The position numbers were made by a program, and so were the translations under genes. Shown piece by piece: positions 36,713 through 60,700 of a stretch of 64,000 bases of DNA. The notes under the pieces are model-generated. The model made no database searches, was not told the DNA's origin, and was given only the letters and a program-made list of their open reading frames with translations. Within the stretch, counting starts at the first letter, position 1, and the number at the start of each line of letters is the position of its first letter. This DNA is from Nematostella vectensis (taxonomy: Eukaryota; Cnidaria; Anthozoa; Actiniaria; Edwardsiidae): NCBI RefSeq assembly GCF_932526225.1, contig NC_064035.1, forward strand, positions 7,935,501 to 7,999,500, written 5' to 3'.

Positions 36713-37476
36713 CTACCAAATCTCTATTAAATATGGACAAAAAGGTTGAGGTCACCAGTGTGGCAGCATACAATTTCTCACATAACCTGGCTGATAAAAG
36801 TTGATTCCATACAGTAGTTTTTGTCAACCCCTTCTGCATACAGTAGCTGTCAACCTCGCTTTAGGAAAAATCTTGAGAAAATACAGTGAATGTATCACAA
36901 GTACCAAGATAGCTATGCAGGAGAATACAGTAATTGTATGGATATTTTCAAAGATATTTGAAAGATAGGTTCAAAATCTTGAGACTGCCGCCTAATGCGG
37001 GAAAGTTGCCGGTACAGTATGCTTCTGATATTTAATGCTGCTTTTAGATCATTAGTAATCTTTTATTATCAGCTTAGTGAGATAGCAGTAGATATGGGGA
37101 TTTCAAACAAAGTTCATCACATTTGTAAGTTTTTTAAGGGTATCAGTGTCTTTTTGGAAGTGTTTGAAGTACAGCCACACAACAAATCGTTTAAACCCCG
37201 AATCGCTGATTCGTGTTTCGGGGTTTATGTGTCGTTCGTTTGTATTTGAGCCTCGTCACACAAAAAATCAAACAATGCCAGTAGCCAAAACCACAAATAC
37301 AAGCATAAACAAAAACACAAGGGGTAAGCCTCTGTTAGCAGGGTATCTTTTATCTGGCAAACAAAATAGCCAAACCTCTCCTTTGCCATTGGTGACAATT
37401 TAAAATGCAACGGTTTATTTGCAAGAAAACTAATAATCTAATAATCACGTTTTTGGCAACAAATCAATTAAAAGGT
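36713..37476. other. First AP4B1 intron, distal part
   Basis: Intron sequence between the untranslated exon near 38420 and the first coding exon. It contains a foldback at 37191-37227 (AAACCCCGAA … TTTCGGGGTTT). No coding exon is evident. Confidence 0.5.
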
Positions 37477-38323
37477 ATTTGCACCTATTCTCGGCCAGGA
37501 CCTATTCTCAACCCCACGAAAATAATGTCAAATATTTAGTAAACCATGAAGAACAAGCAGAAAATGACACATCAAGTCAATGAAACAACGTCCATAAAAC
37601 AGGTCTTCTCAAGCATTTTAGGAATGTTTATTATTTTGCTTAGCTTAGAGAATTTTTTTTTACGCACCATAAAAAAAACTTACGAAAAATTGTGTTTGAT
37701 TGCACTACGCAAGGACGTTAAAATTTTCAACATTTACCAATCGTGATGAAAATTGCTTGGCAAATCCACCATTCAGTTGTTGATGTCCCAGGGTGCTTTC
37801 TGGCCTTTGTTTCAGCCTCGGTTTCATGCTATGTTTCATTGTTTAGGCCTCTGTCACAACACATATTCTCGACCACTTAAACAATTCAAAACAAATTCGA
37901 GCGATTGTTTCACCGTGCATCGTGTCACACGTGCGTCAGGCTTAAATCGCTCGGTGCGGAGCCAAGTGAAGCTTAAATTAGAATTGTATGGCACTTTTGC
38001 AAATTCCTTTATCAGAGATTATTGTCTGTGGTATTTTAGCTAAAATGAAACAAATTTTACGTGCTATTTTTTCAAACGGACGAGAATAGGTTCCGAGCGG
38101 ACGAGAATAGGTTCAACTGGACGAGAATAGGTTCGGCGAAGGGTTAGTTTTTTTACTTTGATTTTTCTCGGTAAAAAAGAAACAAACTTGTGAGAATAGT
38201 CGAATTTTACACAATTACTCTAACGTGGAAGAAGCTCAACAACGCAAAATATTCCTCTTTGATTTAAAAATTTTCGCCGGAAATACATTTCAAAGATAAA
38301 GTGGACGAGAATAGGTGCCAATA
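37477..38323. mobile_element. Non-autonomous DNA element with CACCTATTCTCG ends
   Basis: The left end TTGCACCTATTCTCGGCC is mirrored by the right end GGACGAGAATAGGTGCCAA. Inside each end the motif recurs (GGACCTATTCTCAACC on the left; three GGACGAGAATAGGTTC copies at 38078-38135 on the right), giving repeated sub-terminal motifs such as transposases bind. No transposase frame is seen. The insertion is in the first AP4B1 intron, close to the shared promoter. Confidence 0.7.
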
Positions 38324-38419
38324 GCTTATTGATTACTTACTTACTTACTATCGGTTAGTCGTTTAGATTAGCTGATGAAAATATAGGCTTTGTCGACTCG
38401 GTGATGTGCGGGTACTCAC

Positions 38420-38545
38420 CTTTCAAAACCGGTGCCTTTCCATTTTGCTCAAACAAATAAATCTTTAAATTCCTCTCATGAAACGAGGCTCTATTCTGTC
38501 TATATGTATCTGTTTTAAACTGTACGACCGTCCGCCATTTTGAAA
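38420..38545 (-). other. AP4B1: Probable AP4B1 5' untranslated exon
   Basis: A donor GTGAGTACCC (minus strand, 38415-38419) follows sequence that begins at a YY1-type motif. The acceptor at 36713 lies directly before the AP4B1 start codon, so this upstream exon is best read as untranslated. Its own frames do not continue in frame into the AP4B1 protein. Confidence 0.55.
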
Positions 38546-38747
38546 TCGATGCTACCGCTGGTGACCTTGAGCCGTTTGACCTTGAGACAGGAATCTTCAA
38601 AACAAGATGGCGGAACTTCTGGTTTAGTTATTGTTGAGCTTTTATTCTTCAGGTTTTCTCCTTCTGAGATTGGAGAATTATGTATACACTTATACCGAGT
38701 GCATCTAGAGTCCTGTATATACTGAATGAATTCTGATTGATGACTTG
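38530..38747. promoter_or_regulatory. AP4B1-BECN1 divergent promoter with paired YY1 motifs
   Basis: CAAGATGGCGG lies at 38603-38613 on the plus strand (toward BECN1) and CAAAATGGCGG at 38532-38542 on the minus strand (toward AP4B1), about 60 bases apart and pointing away from each other. In animals the AAGATGGCGG motif of YY1 typically sits just downstream of TATA-less start sites in transcript orientation, so both start sites probably fall between or at the motifs. No TATA box is visible. Confidence 0.7.
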
Positions 38748-51105
<12,358 letters not shown>

Positions 51106-51151
51106 GTTGGACTTAAATCTATTTACGAACGTAATATTCCGATAATTGAAA

Positions 51152-51157
51152 AATAAA
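51152..51157 (+). terminator. BECN1: Poly(A) signal of BECN1
   Basis: AATAAA about 47 bases downstream of the BECN1 stop codon, giving a very short 3' untranslated region. Confidence 0.7.
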
Positions 51158-51373
51158 ATATATTTAAATAGATCGTTTTGAGTGATTATTTTACGTAGGT
51201 AATCTTTTATCCCTACAGAACACAGAAATAATTTGTAATCAATCCAGACACACCAGGCAATTTTATTTATTTTTTAATGGATTTTGACGTGCTCGTGAAT
51301 CACGTAGGGGAATTCGTTTGTCTATTAATGTTGTTTCGAGCCGGCCATTTTTTATATCTAAACGAATCCCTAA

Positions 51374-51563
51374 AGGCGGATTTAGACAGGATGATTTAGT
51401 CGTATGCCACTTGCCCGCGACACCTATACAACTCGTAGGGTTAATCAGCCTACGACTCGGCTACATGGCTAGACTTTGAAAGTCGTAGTGTGTAATTCAG
51501 GGCTTAGACATTGTCGTTAAGGCAGATCGCATACGACTAAATCGTGCTGTCTAAATCAGCTTG
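51374..51563. mobile_element. Palindromic MITE with TTTAGTCGTATGC ends
   Basis: The left end GGATTTAGACAGGATGATTT-AGTCGTATGC is mirrored by the right end GCATACGACT-AAATCGTGCTGTCTAAATC, about 34 bases with few mismatches; internal CCTACGACTCG / GTCGTAG words add pairing. About 190 bp, non-coding, between the convergent 3' ends of BECN1 and CCDC14. Confidence 0.8.
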
Positions 51564-51734
51564 AAGCATACGCCATGTCGCTACTCACTGTATCTCTATT
51601 TACTGTATATATTTCTACCATATAAGTCTTTACGATTTCCTTGATTTTAGGTGACTTTGTTGCGTGCTTTTCGGGGTGCACATAAAAATATAGTATAAAA
51701 GTATAAGCTTCTCTGAGTAAGCGCATAAGAGAAG

Positions 51735-54700
51735 TCAGGGCGAATGCTTTCCGTCATCGTGTTCTGTTTTCAAGGCAGCCTGGCGCAAGCTTCTCTGGAT
51801 TCGCGCGATATCGGCGTCCAGACTCGCCAAGTCTCGCTGAAATTCCTGCTCGTCTTGAGAAGATAGCGATGATAGATCTGCGCTGGTGTCGTTAGCGCCA
51901 GGTCGTGATGATGGCGAGTTCATTCCTAGCACTGCCAAGGTGTTTAACAAGCCTGGCCCTTCCAGAGGCTTATCAGGCGAGGTCCAAGTGAATCTAGGGC
52001 TATTGGGCGTCCTCCTATTATCTCTTACCCACCCACCTCGAGAACTCAAAGGAAGCGCCGATTCACGAGTCAAAATTGTGGTACTATCTTTACCCGGACT
52101 CCAAGCAAGCTTCGGAGTATTTGAAATTTTCGGAATAGGGGCTCTGTGTGTCGTTTTACGCGCGCTGTTAGATTTTTCTTGAATGGAGTTCTCGAGTGTG
52201 GAACGATGGAGGGATCCATCCAAACTTGATTGTTGGTGACGCGCCGTAGACTGGGTACGGAATTCCCTTTCGTCTCTTGGTGTAGCCTTGGCTGCGTCGT
52301 GTACAGCTGGAATATTGGCCAGAGGACTGAGACTGTAGAGACAGTAAAACACCCTCGCTAAGTACAACACCCTTGCTAAGTGCAACACCCTTGCTAAGTG
52401 CAACACCCTCGATAAGTACAACACCCTCGATAAGTACAACACCCTCGCTAAGTACAACACCCTCGATAAGTACAAACACCCTAGCTAAGCACAACACCCT
52501 GGCTAAGTACAACATCCTCTCTAAGTACAACGCCCTGGCTAAGTACAACGCCCTGGCTAAGTACAACACCCTCAATAAGTACAACACCCTCAATAAGTAC
52601 AACACCCTTGCTAAGTACAACACCCTTGCTAAGTACAACACCCTCGCTAAGTACAACACCCTCAATAAGTACAACACCCTTGCTAAGTACAACACCCTGG
52701 CTAAGTACAACATCCTGGCTAAGTACAACACCCTTGCTAAGTACAACACCCTCAATAAGTACAACACCCTTGCTAAGTACAACACCCTCGCCAAGTAAAA
52801 CACCCTTGCTAAGTACAACGCCCTCGCTAAGTAAAACACCCTCAATAAGTACAACACCCTTGCTAAGTACAACACCCTTGCTAAGTACAACACCCTCGCT
52901 AAGTAAAACACCCTTGCTAAGTACAACGCCTCGCTAAGTAAAATACCCTTGCTAAGTACAACACCCTTGCTAAGTACAACACCCTTGCTAAGTAGAAAGC
53001 CCTTAATATGTATTAAAGCGAGCCTTTTAAATTAGGAAACTTAAATACAAAGGAGCATCTATTCCCAATGAAAGTAATAACAAATTCACTCCAGTATTAT
53101 AATACAATGAGCAGTCTAAACTCAGCGGCAGCGTATTCAGCAAAAATCCATGAGCACAGTAACAAATGAACTGCATCGGTATGTATTAATGCACTGTACC
53201 TATACTGTTGACTGGTCTCCGTGCCTAGGCATCGGTGTGTATTAATGCACTGTACCTATTCTGTTGACTGGTCTCCGTGCCTAGGCATCGGTGTGTATTA
53301 ATGCACTGTACCTATACTGTTGACTGGTCTCCGTGCCTAGGCATCGGTGTGTATTAATGCACTGTACCTATACTGTTGACTGGTCTCCGTGCCTAGGCAT
53401 CGGTGTGTATTAATGCACTGTACCTATACTGTTGACTGGTCTCCGTGCCTAGGCATGGGTGTGTATTAATGCACTGTACCTATACTGTTGACTGGTCTCC
53501 GTGCCTAGGCATGGAGGTGTATTAATGCACTGTACCTATTCTGTTGACTGGTCTCCGTGCCTAGGCATCGGTGTGTATTAATGCACTGTACCTATACTGT
53601 TGACTGGTCTCCGTGCCTAGGCATGGGTGTGTATTAACGCACTGTACCTATACTGTTGACTGGTCTCCGTGCCTAGGCTTGGAGGTGTATTAATGCACTG
53701 TACCTATACTGTTGACTGGTCTCCGTGCCTAGGCATCGGTGTGTATTAATGCACTGTACCTATACTGTTGACTGGTCTCCGTGCCTAGGCATGGGTGTGT
53801 ATTAACGCACTGTACCTATACTGTTGACTGGTCTCCGTGCCTAGGCATCGGTGTGTATTAATGCACTGTACCTATACTGTTGACTGGTCTCCGTGCCTAG
53901 GCATCGGTGTGTATTAATGCACTGTACCTATACTGTTGACTGGTCTCCGTGCCTAGGCATCGGTGTGTATTAATGCACTGTACCTATACTGTTGACTGGT
54001 CTCCGTGCCTAGGCATGGGTGTGTATTAATGCACTGTACCTATACTGTTGACTGGTCTCCGTGCCTAGGCATGGAGGTGTATTAATGCACTGTACCTATT
54101 CTGTTGACTGGTCTCCGTGCCTAGGCATCGGTGTGTATTAATGCACTGTACCTATACTGTTGACTGGTCTCCGTGCCTAGGCATGGGTGTGTATTAACGC
54201 ACTGTACCTATACTGTTGACTGGTCTCCGTGCCTAGGCTTGGAGGTGTATTAATGCACTGTACCTATACTGTTGACTGGTCTCCGTGTCTAGGCATGGGT
54301 GTGTATTAATGCACTGTACCTATACTGTTGACTGGTCTCCGTGCCTAGGCATGGGTGTGTATTAATGCACTGTACCTATACTGTTGACTGGTCTCCGTGC
54401 CTAGGCATCGGTGTGTATTAATGCACTGTACCTATACTGTTGACTGGTCTCCGTGCCTAGGCTTGGAGGTGTATTAATGCACTGTACCTATACTGTTGAC
54501 TGGTCTCCGTGCCTAGGCTTGGAGGTGTATTAATGCACTGTACCTATACTGTTGACTGGTCTCCGTGCCTAGGCTTGGAGGTGTATTAATGCACTGTACC
54601 TATACTGTTGACTGGTCTCCGTGCCTAGGCATGGGTGTGTATTAATGCACTGTACCTATACTGTTGACTGGTCTCCGTGCCTAGGCATCGGTGTGTATTA

Positions 54701-57700
54701 ATGCACTGTACCTATACTGTTGACTGGTCTCCGTGCCTAGGCATGGGTGTGCATTAATGCACTGTACCTATACTGTTGACTGGTCTCCGTGCCTAGGCAT
54801 GGGTGTGTATTAATGCACTGTACCTATACTGTTGACTGGTCTCCGTATCTAGGCATGGGTGTGTATTAATGCACTGTACCTATACTGTTGACTGGTCTCC
54901 GTGCCTAGAGTGATGCCCATGTGCTCCATAACCCGAGGTTGCTTCAGCAGATGATCCTTCACCACGCTGCCAGGATGGTACTCGTCGATATCAAGCAGTA
55001 CCCGTCGCATTGACTGCTGTAGGCCCCTGTGCATGATGGGAATGTGAACGACACGTCACGCTATGACATCGCACGAGATGACGTCACCCTATCACATTGC
55101 ATGATATGGCACGTCACAGTATGACAACACACGAGATGACACGTCATGGTATGACATCATACGAGATGACACGTCACGGTATGACATCACACGAGATGAC
55201 ACGTCACGCTATGACAACACGAGATGGCACGTCACGGTATGACATCACACGATACGACACGTCACGGTTTATGACATTACACGAGATGACACGTCACGGT
55301 ATGACATCACACGAGTTGGTACGCCACGGTATGACATCACACGATACGACACGTCACGCTATGACAACACGAGATGACACGTCACGGTATGACATCTCAC
55401 GAGATGACACGTCACAGACATTACTCGATACGACACGTCGCGGTATGAAAACACGAGATGACACGTCACGATATGCAAGATGACACGTCACGGTATGACA
55501 TCACACAAGATGACACTACACGATATGACATTACACGAGATAACACGTCACGGTATGACATCACACGAGATTACACGTCACGGACACGAGTGACATTTCA
55601 CGGACTCCTTTCCTTACCTTGTCATTTCTCCGAGTCGTTCGATCTCTTTGTCCTTCTGCTTCAAACTCAAAGTAAGGATGACGTTTTCTTTCTCAGCGGC
55701 CTCACTCGATAACTTACTTGCTTCCAACTCCGACTTGAGCTGCCTCACCTCTATTAAAAAAAAAAACAAGGAAAAAATGTTGAAAATGCCGCGATATAAG
55801 TACTAGCGATAAAACACGTAGAGATAAGTACTACCGATAAAACACGTAGAGTTGAAGGGAGCCAAGAGGGGAAGGAGTAATGAAACACGTAGAGTTAAGG
55901 GGAGCCAAGAGGGGAAGGAGTAATGAAACACGTAGAGTTAAGAGGAGCCAAGAGGGGAAGGAGTAATAACTTACCAACAGAAAGGCGTGAGGCCTCAAGC
56001 TGGGCGTTACGTCTGCCTTTAGTGAACTCTAACTCCTGGCAACAGATAACAGATGACACTGAGACGTTGATCCCACATTGAGAAAATCGCGCATAAAGGA
56101 TATCCCAAATGGACGAGATCACACATAAAGGCTATCCCACACGGAGAAGATCACGCATAACGAATATCACACATGGAAGAGAGATCCCACATAGAGGAGG
56201 CAGCCCACATGGAGGATATCCCACGGCCCTTACCGTGTGCAAAATCATATTGACAATACATAAATACAGGGGCAGATGATATTTGCCTTGTTCTGTAATA
56301 TATACATGAACTTTGACTTGTCCTCTTTAAGGTCCTTGGTGGCTTTTTCCATGCTCCTGATGATGCTGCGCAACTTTTCGCTTCTTGCTTTCTCTTCCTG
56401 GAGTTCTCTTTGAAGATTGGCATTTTCAGACTTGCAGGCAGCTACTATGATCAATTAAGAATACAATAATCTTTATTTAAAAACGGTTACATTACCCAAG
56501 TAGTATCAGCAATTAGTAACCAACAGATGATAGAAATCGGAGTGACATTGATAGCAACTGATAGATAAACAATTGATACACATAGTAAACAATAGCTAAA
56601 ATACGACCGCACCAAATCAAACTTACGTTCAAATGAGACGTTGGTATGTCCACTCTTCAGTTCCTCCAAGCTCTGCTGAATTTCTCTTTGTTCCTGAAGC
56701 TTTTCATTTGCCATACGAAGGTTCCTGAATTGAATTGAAAAAATGGAATGTCACAGACGAGTAAGTTTACGCCAAAAAATGATACCCAGCCCGGGAAACA
56801 TTCATACAGAAAATATCTACCAAACTCATAGCGCGGCAACATCTCTCAATCTCATGAGCGGCGGAAGCAAAAACAATTGGGGGGGGGGGGGGGGTGGGGG
56901 CAAAGAAGAAATTTTTTTTTCTTCTCCAACCCTCAACCCCCTTCCCTCTGTCTCTATATCATTCTTTTTCTACCGAGAATTTTTTAAGGGGGTACCCACA
57001 GTGTCCCCCTGGCCCCCCGGTTCCGCCGCCCATCAATCTAACAATGAACATGTTCGTCAGTCATATGTCGCTATGATCATCGTCTCATAATCACTATATC
57101 TTTGGCAATCGGCATCGTTACCGTTGCCAAGGCGCCACTGTTGTTGTCCTATAATCTTCTTGTCCTATAATGGTGTACCAGGCTTACCTCCGCAGCTGCG
57201 CATTGTCTATTCTGAGTGACTGAACCTCGTCATTCGCGGACGAAGGGTGTCGCGGGGATGCAGAGGAGGCGTACAAGTAGGGCAGCAGGCTACTTGTGTT
57301 CTCAATCTCCATAAGAAGACGCTGAACTTCGATGTCGTCTGGAGGTGATAACATTACATTGTCAAACCTACTCAGTGGATAAACGGTTATACACCTGGTT
57401 TATACAAGGCAAGAAACCCGTGTAGAGTTTGATTGACAACGTTATCTCCAAAAACTCAACATCAGATGAACGCTTTACTGTGCGTTGTTTTGAATTCATC
57501 GCCACGTGGCTTTTGGTGCGTGGAACCGACAGAGGTGCGTGGACGAACTGAGCGGGCTCATAATCCATGCAGAATCTACGCGCGGAATGTTATGATACAT
57601 TCAGTCTGGACTGTATACGTATGACGTGACACATCAGGCTGAAGCTATTCTTCTAGCAAATATAACCATGGCAAAGACTTTCACTTTTTGCCTATAACAA

Positions 57701-60700
57701 GGTGTCATGTACAAAAGCAGTACATCTAAAAGGACTCGGACTCCCTTTAACAGCCTTGTCAGTCACACCTTTGTTATTGTTTTCATTTAACATTGGAAGG
57801 CACATAATGTGCTAAAATCTCGAATCAATCACCTTATCACAAAGTTTAATACTTTACCAAATACAATGAAAAATACCGCATTGGCTTCCTCAAATCAGCC
57901 GATTGAAATGGAATCTTTTACACACTTGGTACTTTGCTTGGATGAAAATGACGGCTGAAATAGGTTGTTTAATGCGGGTTTTCACTAAGTAAGGAAACGA
58001 ATACGTTAAAGATGAGACGTAAGCACTTACATTCATGTGAAAAATAAGAGTGAAGGAGACGCATGCGAAGAAGGAAAAAAATAGGAACCGTCCATTCTCT
58101 TCACAACAATTTTCACACTAAGTAAGCAAGTGTCTCCACATTTTTCTCCGTTCACTCACCTAGTGAAAGATCTAACGCCAATAGTAAGTTGAGGGGTTTC
58201 GGATTATTTTTTTGTTTTCTCAGTCTCAGAAGAGAATAACGAAAAAGGAACTGTGACGAACTGTCCCACAAAACACCACTGCGTTTTAAACGGCCTTTCC
58301 TCTTACCTGAGTTACCTATGACTTCTCTGAGTTCGCTGACAAGGTACAGGAGTGTTTGTGCGTCGCCACCTGCGCCTCGCAACAAGCTCCGGCCTGCTGA
58401 ACCTGCCGATCGCACAGGAGACCTCTCAGGGGTGTGGTCAACACTTGACCCTCCATATCTAGGTCTGGTAGCCCCCTTTATCAAACTCTGGGACCTAGGC
58501 TTGACAGACCCCGGCAAACTGCTCTGTAAGCCATGCTTTTGCACAGGGCTCTCCGCTTGTACCCTGCTCTCTGACCAATCTCTAGGCGTGTGTGATGATG
58601 ATTTGTCACTATGTGGTAATGTTGGCGAGACTATCCTTACTTTCTTGTTGGTATCCTGAGCATTACTCAACTCGTAAGGGACCTCATGCTCGGGGCTTAG
58701 ATTCTTTGTCGCTGATCTACCATAACTGTGATCATCAGTCGATGTTTTTGGTATGCTATGGCGTCCATGTGACGTAGGTTTTCTAGTTCTAGAAGTTTCC
58801 AGCAAGCTGCCCAACGATGAAGGAAAGTCGAGGCTGCGCCTTGCTTTCGTGGAGCCGCTAGATGTATGAGCGTCTCGATGCACCGAGACATTCACCTTGG
58901 GTGACTCAGGCATTGTCTGTTGAAAGTCTTCTAATTCATGCAGCATCGAGTTCTGTAACAGTCTCTTTTGGTCTTCTTGCACCTCGGGACTTCTTTGATT
59001 CTGGCAAACATACATGGAATATAAAAAAAAAATCTTTATTTTTTCACAAAATGCTCACATATCATGAACTAGGGTTTTCCCTTTTGGACCTCACACATCA
59101 TGTAATACACGGTGCTTGTGCTTCTCCAGCCCACCAATAATTTTTCTTACAGGCCGTACATGTTGTTGTTGCTCTTCCTTAAGTCATACCTGGAGTAAGT
59201 GATAGTGTTGCTTCTCAGTTGTCCCTGTTGTTCTTCTATAAACCATATACCTGTAGTGAGTTATCCCTCTTGCTTTTCCTGGAGTAAGGGATGGTTTTGC
59301 TACAGTTATTCCTGCTGCTTGTCCTATATCTTTTCCTGGAGTAAGTGATGGTGTTGCTACAGTTATCCCTGTTGCTCTTCCTATAAGCCATACCTGGAGT
59401 AAGTGATAGTGTTGCTCCAGTTATCCCTGTTGCTCTTCCTTAAGTCATACCTAGAGTAAGTGATAGTGTCGCTTCTCAGTTGTCCCTCTTACTCTTCCTA
59501 TAAGCTATACCTGGAGTAAGGGATAGTGTTGCTCCAGTTATCCCTGCTGCTTTTCCTATAAGCCATACCTGGAGCAGGTGATAGTGTTGCTCCAGTTATC
59601 CCTCTTACTGTTCCTATAAGTCATACCTGGAGTAAGTGATAGTGTTGCTTCTCAGTTGTCCCTCTTACTCTTCCTATAAGCTATACCTGGAGCAGGTGAT
59701 AGTGCTGCTCCAGTTATCCCTCCTACTCTTCCTATAAGCCATACCTGGAGTAAGTGATAGTGCTGCTCCAGTTATCCCTCCTACTCTTTCTATAAGCCAT
59801 ACATGGAGTAAGTGATAGTGTTGCTCCAGTTATCCCTCTTACTGTTCCTATAAGCCATATATGGAGTAAGTGATAGTGTTGCTCCAGTTATCCCTGTTGC
59901 TCTTCCTATAAGCCATACCTGGAGTAAGTGATAGTGTTGCTCCAGTTATCCCTGTTGCTCTTCCTTAAGTCATACCTGGAGTAAGTGGTGGTGTTGCTCC
60001 AGTTATCCCTGTTGCTCTTCCTTAAGTCATACCTGGAGTAAGTGGTGGTGTTGCTCCAGATATCCCTGTTGCTCTTCCTTAAGCCATACCTGGAGTAAGT
60101 GATAGTGTTGCTCCAGTTATCCCTGTTGCTCTTCCTAGAAGCCATACCTGGAGTAAGTGATAGTGTTGCTCCAGTTATCCCTGTTGCTCTCCCTTAAGTC
60201 ATACCTAGAGTAAGTGATAGTGTCGCTTCTCAGTTGTCCCTCTTACTCTTCCTATAAGCTATACCTGGAGTAAGGGATAGTGTTGCTCCAGTTATCCCTG
60301 CTGCTTTTCCTATAAGCCATACCTGGAGCAGGTGATAGTGTTGCTCCAGTTATCCCTCTTACTGTTCCTATAAGTCATACCTGGAGTAAGTGATAGTGTT
60401 GCTTCTCAGTTGTCCCTCTTACTCTTCCTATAAGCTATACCTAGTGTTGCTCCAGTTATCCCTGTTGCTCTTCCTTAAGTCATACCTGGACTAAGTGATA
60501 GTGTTGCTCCAGTTATCCCTGCTGCTCTTCCTAGAAGCCATGCCTGGAGTAAGTGATAGTGTTGCTCCAGTTATCCCTGTTGCTCTTCCTTAAGTCATAC
60601 CTAGAGTAAGTGATAGTGTCGCTTCTCAGTTGTCCCTCTTACTCTTCCTATAAGCTATACCTGGAGTAAGGGATAGTGTTGCTCCAGTTATCCCTGCTGC

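Noticed and set aside
38355-38600. Minus-strand 81-codon frame as an N-terminal extension of AP4B1
   Set aside because: Splicing at its donor to the acceptor at 36713 puts it out of frame with MSDMTYFGE, and YY1 motifs suggest transcription starts within it. Better read as untranslated exon.
52168-52937. LYLARVLYLARV and STTPSLSTTP repeat frames
   Set aside because: Both strands of an 18-bp array are open because 18 is divisible by three; it lies in a CCDC14 intron.
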